Notes: generated by a model not told the origin, from the sequence alone. A stretch of 64,000 bases of DNA from Legionella sp. PC1000 (GCF_014109805.1 NZ_CP059400.1:714001-778000), one strand, 5' to 3'; numbered from the stretch's first letter, positions 10,886-20,867 are shown. Made by a program: numbers and translations.

Positions 10886-11362
10886 CTAGGAACCTTGATT
10901 TTGTTTTTCTTTGATCTCGGACAAAGTCTTGCAATCAATACACAAAGTCGCAGTAGGTCTTGCTTCCAAACGTTTGAGGCCGATTTCGATACCACAGGCT
11001 TCGCAATAGCCGAAATCTTCATTTCGCAAACGTTCTAAGGCATCCTCAATTTTCTTAATTAGTTTACGCTCACGATCACGAGTACGTAATTCAATACTGA
11101 ATTCTTCCTCTTGACTGGCTCTATCTGAGGGATCTGGAAAATTAGCCGCTTCATCTTTCATGTGCGTCACAGTTCGATCGACTTCTTCCATCAATGATTG
11201 ACGCCAAGCTAGCAATATTTTTTCAATATGTGCTAACTGCTTTTCATTCATATATTCTTCCCCTGGGGCTTCCTTGTAAGGGGTGATTCCCATACTACCT
11301 ATTGCGTCGTTTTTCACGTTGTGTCGTCTCTCATTGGTTTTATCAATTAATTGTTCGGTCAT
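10886..11362 (-). CDS. dksA: RNA polymerase-binding transcription factor DksA
   Basis: Binds the RNA polymerase secondary channel and acts with ppGpp in the stringent response, which in Legionella controls the switch to transmission phase. It has a coiled coil over about residues 40-105 with the tip region SDRASQEEEF, and a C4 zinc finger CEACGIEIG...CIDC. A longer N-terminal tail (about 158 residues against 151 in E. coli) is typical of the genus. I start at ATG 11362 because GGGAG sits five bases upstream; the longer TTG start at 11380 has no comparable site. Confidence 0.92.
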   Translation of the reverse strand: MTEQLIDKTNERRHNVKNDAIGSMGITPYKEAPGEEYMNEKQLAHIEKILLAWRQSLMEEVDRTVTHMKDEAANFPDPSDRASQEEEFSIELRTRDRERKLIKKIEDALERLRNEDFGYCEACGIEIGLKRLEARPTATLCIDCKTLSEIKEKQNQGS

Positions 11363-11414
11363 TTTAGCTCCCGTCCCCAACTCGTGTACAACCTGGGTTT
11401 ACAGAAAGCGGATA

Positions 11415-11443
11415 GGTATACCAAAAAACCATTGTATCATCAA
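11415..11443 (-). promoter_or_regulatory. Candidate dksA promoter
   Basis: Read on the minus strand: TTGATG, exactly 17 bases, then TATACC, about 50 bases upstream of the dksA start. It lies between dksA and the end of prmC, so dksA can be transcribed independently of hemA-prfA-prmC. Confidence 0.5.
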
Positions 11444-11448
11444 TAAAT

Positions 11449-12255
11449 TTATCGCCAACCCCCACTTACTCTGTCATTTCCCTGAATGTCTTGCCAACAC
11501 TGTACGTTTTTATACTGTAACTTATTAAGTATAGTCTGTACTTTTAATTTTTGATTATAACCATGTTCTAGCAAGATCAGGCCGCCAGGTAGAAGGTGCT
11601 CATAACCTTGTTTAATAATACATTGTAGATCAGCTAAGCCTTCTTGACTACTCACCAAAGCATTTCGTGGTTCAAAACGCAAATCACCTTGGTGTAAATG
11701 GGGATCGTATTCTGAAATATATGGCGGATTAGCAACAAGAGCATGGTATTGCCGGTGTGGAATGTTACTAAACCAATTGGATTGATAAAAGCTTACATTC
11801 TTTATCCTATGGTTTTGCGCGTTTTCTTTAGCAATATTTAAGGCTTCTTGGCTGATATCACCAGCAATAATGTGCCAGTGCGGTCTTTCTTTAGCAAGTG
11901 CTAAGGCGATGGCTCCGCTTCCTGTACCTAATTCCAATATGTACATATCCGGTTGATTGGGGATAAGTTCCAGGGCGAGTTCGACTATTCGTTCTGTTTC
12001 ATGGCGTGGAATTAAAGTATGTTCATTGACTTTTAAAGTAAGTGACCAAAATTCACGCTCACCGATGAGATAGGCAATGGGAACCCCTTGAGCTCTTCGT
12101 GACATCAAATGTTGAAAGGTTTCCCATTGTTTTGAAGTTAATAAAGCTTCAGGATGTGCAAAGAGATAAGCCCTGGTTTTGTGTAAAGTGTGGCAGAGTA
12201 AAATTTCTGTTTCCCGATCCGGATTTTTTCCCAGAGCTTCACGAATACTAATCAT
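11449..12255 (-). CDS. prmC: Peptide chain release factor N5-glutamine methyltransferase
   Basis: Methylates the Gln of the GGQ motif in release factors 1 and 2. It shows the SAM motif [14 protein letters not shown] (about residues 107-120) and the substrate-binding NPPY in [10 protein letters not shown]. An N-terminal helical substrate-recognition domain precedes these, with PLxYLxGxxxF-like [12 protein letters not shown]. 268 residues, normal length. Its start overlaps the end of prfA by 8 bases, so it is translationally coupled to its own substrate, as in E. coli hemA-prfA-prmC. Confidence 0.95.
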   Translation of the reverse strand: MISIREALGKNPDRETEILLCHTLHKTRAYLFAHPEALLTSKQWETFQHLMSRRAQGVPIAYLIGEREFWSLTLKVNEHTLIPRHETERIVELALELIPNQPDMYILELGTGSGAIALALAKERPHWHIIAGDISQEALNIAKENAQNHRIKNVSFYQSNWFSNIPHRQYHALVANPPYISEYDPHLHQGDLRFEPRNALVSSQEGLADLQCIIKQGYEHLLPGGLILLEHGYNQKLKVQTILNKLQYKNVQCWQDIQGNDRVSGGWR

Positions 12256-13336
12256 TTCGTCCTAGCTCTGCGAGCAACTCTGCATGATATTCACGTTTTA
12301 AGGGTTCAATTACCAAGGACAAATTGCCTTCCATCACATCGGCAAGTTGATAGATTGTCAAATTAATCCGATGATCCGTGAGTCGTCCTTGTGGGTAATT
12401 ATAAGTACGAATTCGTTCAGAACGATCACCAGAACCTACCAGTGACTTACGTGTTTGTGCTTGTTCTTTTTTCTGCTTGCTTTGTTCTGCATCCAGCAAG
12501 CGTGTTTTAAGTAAAGACATGGCTTTGGCACGGTTTTTATGTTGTGAACGTTCATCTTGACATTCCACTACAACGCCAGTTGGAATATGCGTGATGCGTA
12601 TGGCTGAGTCTGTTTTGTTAACGTGCTGCCCTCCAGCGCCTGAAGAACGGTACGTATCGATTCGCAAATCATCAGGATTAATTTGAATATCATCAATTTC
12701 ATCCACCTCTGGCATAATCGCTACCGTACATGCAGAAGTATGGACACGTCCTTGAGATTCAGTTTCAGGAACACGTTGTACGCGATGAGCACCCGATTCA
12801 AATTTAAGTTGTGAATAAACTGCGTTACCGCTAATGCGCACGATAATTTCTTTATATCCACCATGCTCGCCATGACTTGCACTAATTAACTCTTGCTGCC
12901 AGCCCTGATCTTCTGCATATCGACTGTACATGCGATAAAGATCTCCGGCAAAAATTGCGGCTTCATCGCCTCCTGTTCCTGCTCTGACTTCAAGATAAAT
13001 ATTACGCTCATCATCCGGATCTTTAGGAATCAAATGCCACTGTAATTGTTCGTCAAGTTCTTCTACTTCTTGTTGCGCAACTTCCAATTCTTCTGCAGCC
13101 ATTGACGCCAGCTCCGGGTCCTCACTTTCGAGTAGCTCCTGCAGTGAAGACAAATTATTTTTGGCTTCGATATAGGTTTCATAGCATGTTGCTACAGGCT
13201 CCAGTTGTGCGTATTCTTTGGAAAGAGTCTTAAACTGATTTTGATCGGCAATAACCGATGCTTCAGATAATAAGCGACCAACTTCCTGATATCGCTCAAG
13301 CATTTGCTGCAGTTTGAGTTCAAGAGATTTCTTCAT
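12248..13336 (-). CDS. prfA: Peptide chain release factor 1
   Basis: Recognises UAA and UAG and triggers peptide release. The catalytic GGQ lies in [15 protein letters not shown] (near residue 233), and the decoding region with a PxT-type motif precedes it. The ATG at 13336 gives 362 residues (usual about 360); the frame extends upstream only as an overlap with hemA. The start overlaps the end of hemA by 17 bases and the stop overlaps prmC, giving a tightly coupled three-gene operon. Confidence 0.95.
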   Translation of the reverse strand: MKKSLELKLQQMLERYQEVGRLLSEASVIADQNQFKTLSKEYAQLEPVATCYETYIEAKNNLSSLQELLESEDPELASMAAEELEVAQQEVEELDEQLQWHLIPKDPDDERNIYLEVRAGTGGDEAAIFAGDLYRMYSRYAEDQGWQQELISASHGEHGGYKEIIVRISGNAVYSQLKFESGAHRVQRVPETESQGRVHTSACTVAIMPEVDEIDDIQINPDDLRIDTYRSSGAGGQHVNKTDSAIRITHIPTGVVVECQDERSQHKNRAKAMSLLKTRLLDAEQSKQKKEQAQTRKSLVGSGDRSERIRTYNYPQGRLTDHRINLTIYQLADVMEGNLSLVIEPLKREYHAELLAELGRND

Positions 13337-14594
13337 AGGATGATTGATGTGTTGTTGTATTAAAAAGATATTGTGCCAAGGTAAATAAATCTTCTCGGCC
13401 ATCTTTAGCGATTTGCCTTAAACCAGCAGTAGGATTATGTGTGAGTTTATTGACCAGGCGTTCACTAAATTCATTTAAAACGATCTGCTGGCATTGACCG
13501 GCAGAAAGTTTTTTCAAGGCTCGTTGTAATTCTTTTTGCGCCAGGTCTTGCATTTGGCTGCGGTAATCGCAAATGACTTTCTTCGCTTTAAGCGAGCGAT
13601 GCTTGCGAATGTATTTATTCAGTTCTTCATCGATTAATTGTTCTGCATGTAATGCAGCATAGCGTCTTTCTTCCATACCTTTATCGATCATGGTTTGCAA
13701 ATCATCAATGTTATAAAGTTGTATTTTTCCTAATTCCTTAATGTTTTCTTCTACATCTCGAGGAACAGATAAATCCAAAAAGAACATTGGATTATGATGT
13801 CTTTGATTTAATGCCTGTTCGACAAGGCTTTTATTAATAAAATGGATAGGACAATTTGTAGCAGAAACAATGACGTCTGCTTGAGGTAAATATTCGGCAA
13901 TGTCAGTAATTGGAATGGTTTGCCCATTAAACGAACTGGCAAGTTTCTCCGCATTTTCCAGTGTTCTGCTTGCTATCATAAAGCGTTCAACACCTTGCTG
14001 GCGCAAGTATTTTGCAACCAAAGAAGCGGTTTCCCCGGAACCAATGAGGAAAACATTTAACGATTTGTAGTCGGTAAAAAGTTGGCTTATTAATTGGACT
14101 GCTGCATAGGCAATTGAAACGGGATTCGAACCAACACCACTTTGGTTGCGCACCCGTTTTGAAGCACTGAAAACATATTCAAAAATTGGACGTAATTGAG
14201 TTTTTATTGCACCAAGGTTGCATGCATGTTGGTACGCCTGTTTCATTTGCCCAAGAATTTGAGGTTCACCAATCATCATGGAATCTAAACCGCTGGCAAC
14301 ACGTAAAAGATGTTTGATTCCCTGGTTGCCTTTATGAACATAAAAAAATGGGGACAATGAGTCCAATGGTAATTGATGTTCTCTAGTAAGCCAATGTGCA
14401 ATGACCTGAGAATCGTGAGCATCACAATAAATTTCTGTGCGATTACAGGTAGACAAAATAGCAGCTTCATTCACTTCTGGCAGAGTTAACAGGCTATGGA
14501 GCAAGGAATCCTGGGTAGCCGGAGATAAGGCGACTTTTTCACGCACGTTTATTGGAGCAGTTTTGTGATTCAATCCGCAAGCAACAAACACCAT
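13320..14594 (-). CDS. hemA: Glutamyl-tRNA reductase
   Basis: First step of C5 tetrapyrrole synthesis: NADPH-dependent reduction of glutamyl-tRNA to glutamate-1-semialdehyde. The catalytic cysteine lies in [11 protein letters not shown] (about residue 50). Other motifs are [13 protein letters not shown] and the NADPH fold [17 protein letters not shown]; the C-terminal dimerisation helix ends the 424-residue protein. It heads the hemA-prfA-prmC operon. The 272-base gap to the divergent gene holds no recognisable repeat. Confidence 0.95.
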   Translation of the reverse strand: MVFVACGLNHKTAPINVREKVALSPATQDSLLHSLLTLPEVNEAAILSTCNRTEIYCDAHDSQVIAHWLTREHQLPLDSLSPFFYVHKGNQGIKHLLRVASGLDSMMIGEPQILGQMKQAYQHACNLGAIKTQLRPIFEYVFSASKRVRNQSGVGSNPVSIAYAAVQLISQLFTDYKSLNVFLIGSGETASLVAKYLRQQGVERFMIASRTLENAEKLASSFNGQTIPITDIAEYLPQADVIVSATNCPIHFINKSLVEQALNQRHHNPMFFLDLSVPRDVEENIKELGKIQLYNIDDLQTMIDKGMEERRYAALHAEQLIDEELNKYIRKHRSLKAKKVICDYRSQMQDLAQKELQRALKKLSAGQCQQIVLNEFSERLVNKLTHNPTAGLRQIAKDGREDLFTLAQYLFNTTTHQSSYEEIS

Positions 14595-14866
14595 AAAATA
14601 TAAATTATTTGAATATGAATTATTGAGTTAATCGTGGGATTGTAAACGATTAGTCATTAAATTTGTAGTGCAAGCAGTCTTATTTCTTTATTCTGATTCA
14701 AGAAAAATGATTCTATAATCTAATAAATAAACAGCAGAAGCCAAATTATCACTTTGACTCTACTTAGACTTCAAAAAAATAATTGTAAAATTAAAGTACA
14801 TTTTTATTCGGCCGCTAACAATAGTAGAGGGTTTTATACAAAATCCCAAGTTATGGGGAGATCGTC

Positions 14867-15148
14867 ATGGATATAATCCTGCAAGGTGAGCATAGCGGCG
14901 AAGAAGCAGCACAAAGTTTGGCGCGTGTATTAGAATTATTTAAAGAACGATATCATATCGCTGGATTTCGAGAAATTCATTTAACAGTGACGTTAATTGA
15001 TGAGCAAGGTGATGATGTCGAGTTAGTTGATAGTGAATCGAATCAGGCGTATCGGGTTTTTGAAGTGTATCGTCAAGGTTATGAATTGAATGGTAAGAAA
15101 GGAACACCCTTATTGCAATTGATCGTTGATAACACGCGGCCCCGGTGA
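14867..15148 (+). CDS. Small conserved-looking protein upstream of M50 protease
   Basis: 93 residues, soluble and acidic in the middle (EQGDDVELVDSES). The predicted alternation of helix and strands has no motif I recognise. A strong ribosome-binding site (GGGGAGA) precedes ATG 14867. It ends 11 bases before the protease gene, whose ribosome-binding site AAGGAG overlaps the end of this one, so the two are almost certainly co-transcribed. It may be a partner or regulator of the protease, but that is inference from position only. Confidence 0.65.
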   Translation: MDIILQGEHSGEEAAQSLARVLELFKERYHIAGFREIHLTVTLIDEQGDDVELVDSESNQAYRVFEVYRQGYELNGKKGTPLLQLIVDNTRPR

Positions 15149-15159
15149 AGGAGTAGCTT

Positions 15160-16224
15160 ATGTTTTTGGCAATTATCGCCATAATTCTTACATTGATTTT
15201 GGTAGTGGGGATCCATGAGAGCGGACATGCAATAGCAGCGCGCATTTTTGGAGTAAAAATCAAAAAAATTTCCATAGGTTTTGGCAAGCCGCTGTTGCGC
15301 TGGCAAAGTCCAAGCGGTTGTGAATGGGTTTGGGCATTTTTTCCTTTAGGGGGCTACGTTCAATTAGAAAATACACGGATTAGTCCAGTAAAGCCTGCAC
15401 AATACTCCGGATGCTTTGATAAAAAACCTATTTGGCAACGCATTTGTATTTTATTGGCCGGGGCTGTTGCAAATCTAATTGTTGCTTGGGTTGCTTTGGT
15501 TTTGGTGTACAGCATAGGTCTTAGATACACGTTACCAGAAATCAAGGAAGTGCTTCCTAATAGCGCCGCTTCCCAGGCGGGAATGCTTCCTGGTGATAAA
15601 TTCATCTCCATGAATGGTTCAGCGATTCCAACATGGAATGATGTAGGCATGCGGTTAGTTATTCTTTGGGGAAAGAAAGATATTCCGGTTACACTTATTC
15701 GTCCCGATGGCAAAGAGGCAAAAGCAACGCTTGATTTAAGCCATGAGCAATTTCATGGAGTAAAAGGATCGTTATTGACCCAATTGGGGATTAAACCTAA
15801 TTTATCTGCGGCAAAAAGTACCCTGCAGGCTTCATCTTTTATGGATGCAATCCAGAAAACAAATGAATTTATGGCCAATATGGTTTATTTTTTCCTGATG
15901 ATCTTGAAACAATTATTTACTGGAGTAATCCCTTTTTCAGCCTTGTTAGGTCCTATAGGCATTTTTGCCGCTTCCGTGGCTTCACTTACACAAGGGGTAG
16001 TTGTTTTTCTATTTTTTATAGCCACCTTAAGTCTGGCTGTTGCCGTGATTAACCTGTTTCCTATTCCAGGATTGGATGGAGGTTCTATAGTTTATGCAAT
16101 TATTGAAAAAGTCCGCGGCAAAGCAGTATCTGTTCCCATGGAGCTTTTATTGCATCGGTTGGTAGTTATTGTGTTTTGTGTGCTCTTGGTTCACTTATTA
16201 ATGAATGATCTGCAACGAATCTAG
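15160..16224 (+). CDS. M50-family site-2 membrane zinc protease (short RseP-like)
   Basis: Intramembrane metalloprotease. The zinc motif HESGH occupies residues 19-23 in the first transmembrane helix. One PDZ domain lies around residues 120-200 (SQAGMLPGDKFISMNG). The third zinc ligand motif is in NLFPIPGLDGGS, with a C-terminal helix after it. At 354 residues it is about 100 shorter than E. coli RseP (450), which has two PDZ domains. It is not beside bamA, dxr or cdsA, where the sigma-E pathway RseP normally sits. It is therefore more likely a second, specialised S2P protease than the RseP orthologue. Confidence 0.85.
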   Translation: MFLAIIAIILTLILVVGIHESGHAIAARIFGVKIKKISIGFGKPLLRWQSPSGCEWVWAFFPLGGYVQLENTRISPVKPAQYSGCFDKKPIWQRICILLAGAVANLIVAWVALVLVYSIGLRYTLPEIKEVLPNSAASQAGMLPGDKFISMNGSAIPTWNDVGMRLVILWGKKDIPVTLIRPDGKEAKATLDLSHEQFHGVKGSLLTQLGIKPNLSAAKSTLQASSFMDAIQKTNEFMANMVYFFLMILKQLFTGVIPFSALLGPIGIFAASVASLTQGVVVFLFFIATLSLAVAVINLFPIPGLDGGSIVYAIIEKVRGKAVSVPMELLLHRLVVIVFCVLLVHLLMNDLQRI

Positions 16225-16228
16225 GCTT

Positions 16229-16345
16229 TCTACTGTCTTGGCTAAAATGGTCTGAGAGATAGTTAGTTCTTTGGTAAGGAAAACTCACAAATCACTTAGA
16301 CATTTTGACTCAATTTAGCGAAATGAAAACAGGCCTTTCTAAATT
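16229..16345. repeat. R5 imperfect palindrome
   Basis: Left part TCTACTGTCTTGGCTAAAATGG, right part TTTTGACTCAATTTAGCGAA...ACAGGCC. The right part matches the copies near 49210-49243 and 58820-58856. It lies between the M50 protease and the 121-residue orphan. Confidence 0.6.
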
Positions 16346-16437
16346 TAGGATGATTTACTTCTGTTTCAATACGGATTTGCTTAACGCTTGAAAAGTAATT
16401 ACAATCGCGCGCAGTTTATGCAAAAAAGGGACAAATT

Positions 16438-16803
16438 ATGTATCGAAAACTAGAGCAACTACAAGAGCGAACCGCGCGACAAGGACAAGGTTATGCTCAA
16501 TTCTTTTCAAAAGAAGAAAAGAAACCAGTAGAAAAAAATATGATCCACATTAAGATTAAAAATACTCAATTAAATATCAATAAAGGTCATTTTGAAGGCA
16601 GTTTAGGGGCAGCTGAAGAAGCAATCCAATCTTTTGCAGATCAGAATGAGATAACCTATAAATCTCTTGGGCATGGATATGGAACTTTGACTGTTCAAGG
16701 CGTGAATCACCAGATTACTCCTTATGGCATTGATATTTCTATGATGTTGGAATACTGTAACATTGACGAATCCGAACTCACCCAAAAGCTCGAGATACCT
16801 TAA
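16438..16803 (+). CDS. Hypothetical protein, 121 residues
   Basis: Not recognised. It is a soluble mixed alpha/beta protein. A basic Gln-rich start (QLQERTARQGQGYAQFF) precedes a strand-rich region (MIHIKIKNTQLNI), a helix (LGAAEEAIQSFADQNE) and a Gly-rich turn (LGHGYGTLTVQG). No signal peptide or membrane segment is seen. ATG 16438 follows GGGACAAATT. It is a single gene converging on comF, with an R1 hairpin between. Codon use resembles the neighbours. Confidence 0.6.
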   Translation: MYRKLEQLQERTARQGQGYAQFFSKEEKKPVEKNMIHIKIKNTQLNINKGHFEGSLGAAEEAIQSFADQNEITYKSLGHGYGTLTVQGVNHQITPYGIDISMMLEYCNIDESELTQKLEIP

Positions 16804-16812
16804 CAATAAAAT

Positions 16813-16873
16813 CGTAGCCTGGGTGAAGCACACACCCATAACCTGGGTTCCGCTGCGCATCACCCAGGCTACA
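16813..16873. repeat. R1 palindrome between convergent genes
   Basis: GTAGCCTGGGTGA and TCACCCAGGCTAC are the outer arms, with ACCTGGGTTCCGCTGCGC inside. It occupies almost all of the 72-base gap between the 121-residue orphan and comF. Confidence 0.88.
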
Positions 16874-16875
16874 AT

Positions 16876-17580
16876 TTATAATTTACCCACGGCTCGGGCG
16901 CAACACCATACATCTACTTTTTTTACCCCCGATTTCTTTAAAGTGAATGCCAGCTCATTGGCTGTGCTGCCCGTAGTTAAGAGATCATCAACAATTGCTA
17001 CATGGTGCCAGGGAATTTTTTTGACGTTAAATGCATGACGTAAATTTTTTTGTCTTTGTTCGCCGTCAAGACTTGCTTGGGGCTCCGTATTAAGGATTTT
17101 TTGACAACTGGTTAAGTCGTAAGGTAACTGTAATTTTTTTGCGAGTAATCGAACTAAAACTGCTGCTTGGTTAAATCCGCGCGACTTAATGCGTTGTGGA
17201 TGCATAGGGACGGGGATTAAACATTGAGGCATAACTTCATCCTTTGGCAGTGAGTGAACCATTAATTGACTTAAAAAAGATCCTAGATAAAGACCATTGC
17301 GGTATTTAAATTGATGCAAAAGATTGCGTAGAGGCTCTTCAAAGACGTAATTAATGAGTGCGCGATCAAAATAAGGTGTTTTTTTAATACAACGCCCACA
17401 GACAAACAGATGAATATCGGGCAAAGGATATGCGCAGTAGTGGCAGGCGGGACCTAAGCGGGTCATGAACTCAATACACGAGGTGCATACTGCCATTTTG
17501 CTGTGATGAAACTGATTGCATAAAACACATATTGAGTACAAGCGTAAACTTTGTGTTAAACTCCATATTTTCTGGCGCAC
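16876..17580 (-). CDS. comF: ComF-family phosphoribosyltransferase-like competence protein
   Basis: Cytoplasmic protein needed for natural transformation in competent bacteria; Legionella is competent. Zinc-finger cysteine pairs sit in the N-terminal third (CVLCNQF..CTSC; CHYC...CGRC). A type I PRTase domain carries the PRPP loop VAIVDDLLTTGSTANEL (near residues 195-211). At 234 residues it is normal. The start is GTG at 17580, preceded by AAAGGA; no in-frame ATG is nearby. Divergent from bioC with only 36 bases between. Confidence 0.88.
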   Translation of the reverse strand: MRQKIWSLTQSLRLYSICVLCNQFHHSKMAVCTSCIEFMTRLGPACHYCAYPLPDIHLFVCGRCIKKTPYFDRALINYVFEEPLRNLLHQFKYRNGLYLGSFLSQLMVHSLPKDEVMPQCLIPVPMHPQRIKSRGFNQAAVLVRLLAKKLQLPYDLTSCQKILNTEPQASLDGEQRQKNLRHAFNVKKIPWHHVAIVDDLLTTGSTANELAFTLKKSGVKKVDVWCCARAVGKL

Positions 17581-17616
17581 GCGTGTTGGATTCCTTTAAT
17601 TTTTCCTGGTTTTATA

Positions 17617-18474
17617 ATGGCTGTTATCTACGAAATTAGCAAGGCATTTAATCAACATGCCACTGAATATGAATTTGCTGCCAAGGTACAAAAAGAGATT
17701 GGATTGCGGTTATTGGATCGATTGCAGTATTTGAGTATGAAGCCACAACGCATTCTTGACCTTGGATGCGGCCCAGGTTTATTTTCTTATGAATTGACGC
17801 AGATGTATCCAAAGGCACAGGTTGTTGGTTTGGATTTGGCTCAGTTCATGTTGATGCAGGCACAAAAAAAGCAAAGTTGGCGACGAAAGTGGTCTTTAGT
17901 GGCTGCAGATATGCGGCAAATGCCTTTTGCTACAGGTACGTTTGATTTAGTTTTTGCCAATCAAGTGATTCATTGGGGCGGTCCTTTGACGCCAGTTTTT
18001 CGTGAGTTGAATCGTGTCATGCAAGCGAATGGTTGTTTGATGTTTACTACTTTGGGCCCGGATACATTTAAAGAATTAAAGTATGCTTGGTCTGAGGTAA
18101 ATCATTATGCCCATGTCAATGAATTTGCTGACATGCATGATATCGGTGATTGCTTGATGTCAGAACATTTTTTAGAGCCGGTAATGGATATGGAATTATT
18201 GGCCGTGCATTATGAAACCCTACCCAAGTTATTACATGCTTTAAAAGCCCAAGGAGTAAAAAATATTAATCCTCAAAGAAACCAAGGATTAACTGGGAAA
18301 ATGGCTTGGCGACAATTTGAGCAAAACTACTCTGCCCTGCAAACCGAGAAGGGGAAATATCCGTTGACATATGAAGTGGTTTACGGACATGCCTGGAAAG
18401 GCGAGCAAAGAAAAACCGAGCTTGGGATAGAAACAATGATCCCTGTTTCGCAGATAATAAGACGTCGAAGTTAG
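17617..18474 (+). CDS. bioC: Malonyl-ACP O-methyltransferase BioC
   Basis: Methylates malonyl-ACP to let fatty-acid synthesis make the pimeloyl precursor of biotin. The SAM fold motif LDLGCGPGLFSYEL (about residues 47-60) is followed by VVGLDLAQFML and DLVFANQVIHWGG, then the typical LxFTTLGPDTFKEL block. 285 residues against about 250 in E. coli. No other bio gene lies in the window, so the rest of the pathway must be elsewhere. It converges on the photolyase gene with a 5-base gap. Confidence 0.88.
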   Translation: MAVIYEISKAFNQHATEYEFAAKVQKEIGLRLLDRLQYLSMKPQRILDLGCGPGLFSYELTQMYPKAQVVGLDLAQFMLMQAQKKQSWRRKWSLVAADMRQMPFATGTFDLVFANQVIHWGGPLTPVFRELNRVMQANGCLMFTTLGPDTFKELKYAWSEVNHYAHVNEFADMHDIGDCLMSEHFLEPVMDMELLAVHYETLPKLLHALKAQGVKNINPQRNQGLTGKMAWRQFEQNYSALQTEKGKYPLTYEVVYGHAWKGEQRKTELGIETMIPVSQIIRRRS

Positions 18475-18479
18475 TCCAT

Positions 18480-19892
18480 TCATTTTTTAATTGCCGCATA
18501 ATATTGCAAAGCCCTTTTCCGTGCCAGATTATGATCGACTAATGGGAAAGAATATTCTGCTCCTAAGGTAATAGGCAAAGCATTTGCTGGAGCTTCCCAA
18601 GGCTTATGAATCCACTCATTAGGTACTTGCGCCAATTCGGGTACCCATGTTTTAACATATTTACCTAGAGGATCAAATTTTTCTCCCTGGAGCACGGGAT
18701 TAAAAATGCGAAAGTATGGAGCGGAGTCTACCCCAGTGCCGGCTACCCATTGCCAACCAGCGGAATTATTTGCCAAATCGGCATCAAGAAGTGTATACCA
18801 GAACCATTTTGCTCCTTCTCGCCAGTCAATTAATAAATCTTTAATTAGAAATGAAGCAGCAATCATCCGTACTCTATTGTGCATGTAGCCAGTTTCCCAT
18901 AATTCACGCATTCCAGCATCCACAATGGGAAAACCCGTTAGACCTTTTTGCCACTTTTTGAGCGTTTCATGGTCTGTTTGCCATGAAAAAGCATCGAATT
19001 CCTGGCGAAAATTTCTATAGGGTAAATCCGGAACGTGATAAAGCTGATAGTAAGAAAATTCCCGCCACCCTAATTCAGCGAGGAAACATTCTGACGAGCT
19101 CATATTGCCGTTTGGTTGCACTTGGAACTGTTCGATTGCACGCCATATTTGCCAGGGACTAATTTCACCGAAATGTAAATGGGGCGACAGCCGAGAGGTA
19201 GCTATTTTACTTGGTTTATCACGGCATGCTTTATAGTTTTGTAGATGATGTTGAACAAAAAAATCCAGTTTTTTCAGTGCCCCGATTTCACCAGGTTCCC
19301 AAAACTCAGGAAATCTTTTGGCCCAATTAGGTTTTTCAGGTAAAAGGCTCCACTCCGCAATAGGTTCTGAAGTAACTGTAGGACTATCAGGCCAATTATG
19401 AATAGTCAGTGCATTAGGTATTTCCATGTGCTGTAAGCACTGTTTCCAAAACGGGGTAAACACTTTAAAGTACTCACCGCTTTTATTTTTGATTGTCCAT
19501 GGTTCGTTTAACAAGCTCCCGTTGAAGGAGTTTACTTTTATTCCTAGGCTGCTCAACTCTTTAGTAATGTGTTTATCACGCTCAATACTCGCCGGTTCAT
19601 AACAGCGATTCCAATAAATTTCGGTAATTTCATAATATTCGATGATTTTTTTTAAAATCGGTAATGGTTCTCCTTTTTTAAGGAGCAGATCCAGGCCGTG
19701 TTTTTTCAGTGTTTTTTGCAAGCAAGATAGACTATGATGGAGCCACCAACCCTGAGCACCACCAAGCAATTCGCCGGGATTTTCCAAAATATAAAGGGGG
19801 ATAATGGATGGATGCGTTTTGCACGCTGTAAATAGGGCAGGATTATCACCACAACGCAAGTCCTGACGAAACCATACAATTGCAGTTGACAC
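18480..19892 (-). CDS. phrB: Deoxyribodipyrimidine photolyase
   Basis: Light-dependent repair of cyclobutane pyrimidine dimers. The N-terminal antenna domain begins AIVWFRQDLRCGDNPALF. The C-terminal FAD domain shows LSPHLHFGEISPWQIW, ELGWREFSYY, GFPIVDAGMRELWETGYMHN, RMIAASFL and WxxxxGTGVDSAPYFRIFNP. I start at GTG 19892 because AAGGAG lies seven bases upstream. It gives about 470 residues with VWFRQDLR close to the N-terminus, as in E. coli PhrB (472). A longer frame reaches 19970 but adds unconserved residues that run into an R1 repeat. Confidence 0.92.
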   Translation of the reverse strand: MSTAIVWFRQDLRCGDNPALFTACKTHPSIIPLYILENPGELLGGAQGWWLHHSLSCLQKTLKKHGLDLLLKKGEPLPILKKIIEYYEITEIYWNRCYEPASIERDKHITKELSSLGIKVNSFNGSLLNEPWTIKNKSGEYFKVFTPFWKQCLQHMEIPNALTIHNWPDSPTVTSEPIAEWSLLPEKPNWAKRFPEFWEPGEIGALKKLDFFVQHHLQNYKACRDKPSKIATSRLSPHLHFGEISPWQIWRAIEQFQVQPNGNMSSSECFLAELGWREFSYYQLYHVPDLPYRNFRQEFDAFSWQTDHETLKKWQKGLTGFPIVDAGMRELWETGYMHNRVRMIAASFLIKDLLIDWREGAKWFWYTLLDADLANNSAGWQWVAGTGVDSAPYFRIFNPVLQGEKFDPLGKYVKTWVPELAQVPNEWIHKPWEAPANALPITLGAEYSFPLVDHNLARKRALQYYAAIKK

Positions 19893-19943
19893 AGGCTTCT
19901 CCTTTTCAAGTAGGGATTGGAGGCGGGCTAAGCATTCTTTAAT

Positions 19944-19978
19944 TGTAGCCCGGGTTCTGCTTTGCTTCACCAGGCTAC
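19944..19978. repeat. R1 half-copy
   Basis: GTAGCCCGGGTTCTGC...TTCACCAGGCTAC lies in the 90-base gap between ispA and the photolyase gene. The arms are shortened. Confidence 0.7.
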
Positions 19979-19982
19979 CGAT

Positions 19983-20867
19983 CTAGCCAGTCAATTGGCT
20001 ACGTTTTTGTAATTTCTTAGTTAAGTCAATTAATGGAAGTGCTTTTTGAGCAAATATTTCTAATGCGTCGAGGGCAATTTGATAATGCTTATTGATCTCT
20101 TCTTCCAATTTTTTTGGGGAAAATAGAGTCGCAAACGTTATTTTTTGGTTTGCCAAATCAGAGGAGCGACCTTTACCCAGTACCTCGGTAGGAGCATAAC
20201 GGTCCAAGTAATCATCTTGCATTTGAAAAACCAGACCTAGATGGCTGGCATAGGTTCGTAAAGCTTCTTTATATGTTTCCGGTGCTGAGTGGGCATTCAA
20301 AACCATTTCTATGCACGCTAAAATAAGCCGTCCCGTTTTAAGGTAGTGAATTTCTCTTAGCTGTTCTTCATTCGTAGATGATTTTGCCAATTCAGACAAA
20401 TCCAGACTTTGCCCGCTTACCATGCCGCTGATACCGCTTGCTTTAACAAGCTCAAGAGTGATCGCAATGACTTGTTGGGGGTGGAGCAAGGGAGAAAGAT
20501 GGGTTAAGAGTACTTCAATGGCCAAGGCCTGCATGCCATCGCCTACTAAAATTGCTGTTGCCTCATCAAAAGCTTTATGACAACTGGGTTTACCACGGCG
20601 TAGATCATCATTGTCCATGGCAGGGAGGTCATCATGAATTAACGAATAACAATGCGTTAATTCGATTGCAGCAGCAATAACATCCAGAATTTTGAGATCA
20701 AGATCAAGTAAGTTCCCAGTTAAATAGACCAAAATAGGTCTGATTCTCTTTCCTCCAGGGAATAGAGAATAATTTATTGCAGAATATATCGTTGTCGCAG
20801 GTACAGAAGAGTCATTAATTATTTGTTTGAGAAATTCTTCGTGCCGTTTTATGTAGTTACTTATCAC
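19983..20867 (-). CDS. ispA: Farnesyl diphosphate synthase
   Basis: Condenses dimethylallyl and isopentenyl diphosphates to farnesyl diphosphate for undecaprenyl and quinone synthesis. The first Asp-rich motif is in HDDLPAMDNDDLRRGKP (about residue 80), the second in QMQDDYLD; FPGGKRIRP lies near the N-terminus. 294 residues, normal. It follows xseB with a 4-base gap, the usual xseB-ispA pairing; dxs, which often completes this operon, does not follow. Confidence 0.93.
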   Translation of the reverse strand: MISNYIKRHEEFLKQIINDSSVPATTIYSAINYSLFPGGKRIRPILVYLTGNLLDLDLKILDVIAAAIELTHCYSLIHDDLPAMDNDDLRRGKPSCHKAFDEATAILVGDGMQALAIEVLLTHLSPLLHPQQVIAITLELVKASGISGMVSGQSLDLSELAKSSTNEEQLREIHYLKTGRLILACIEMVLNAHSAPETYKEALRTYASHLGLVFQMQDDYLDRYAPTEVLGKGRSSDLANQKITFATLFSPKKLEEEINKHYQIALDALEIFAQKALPLIDLTKKLQKRSQLTG

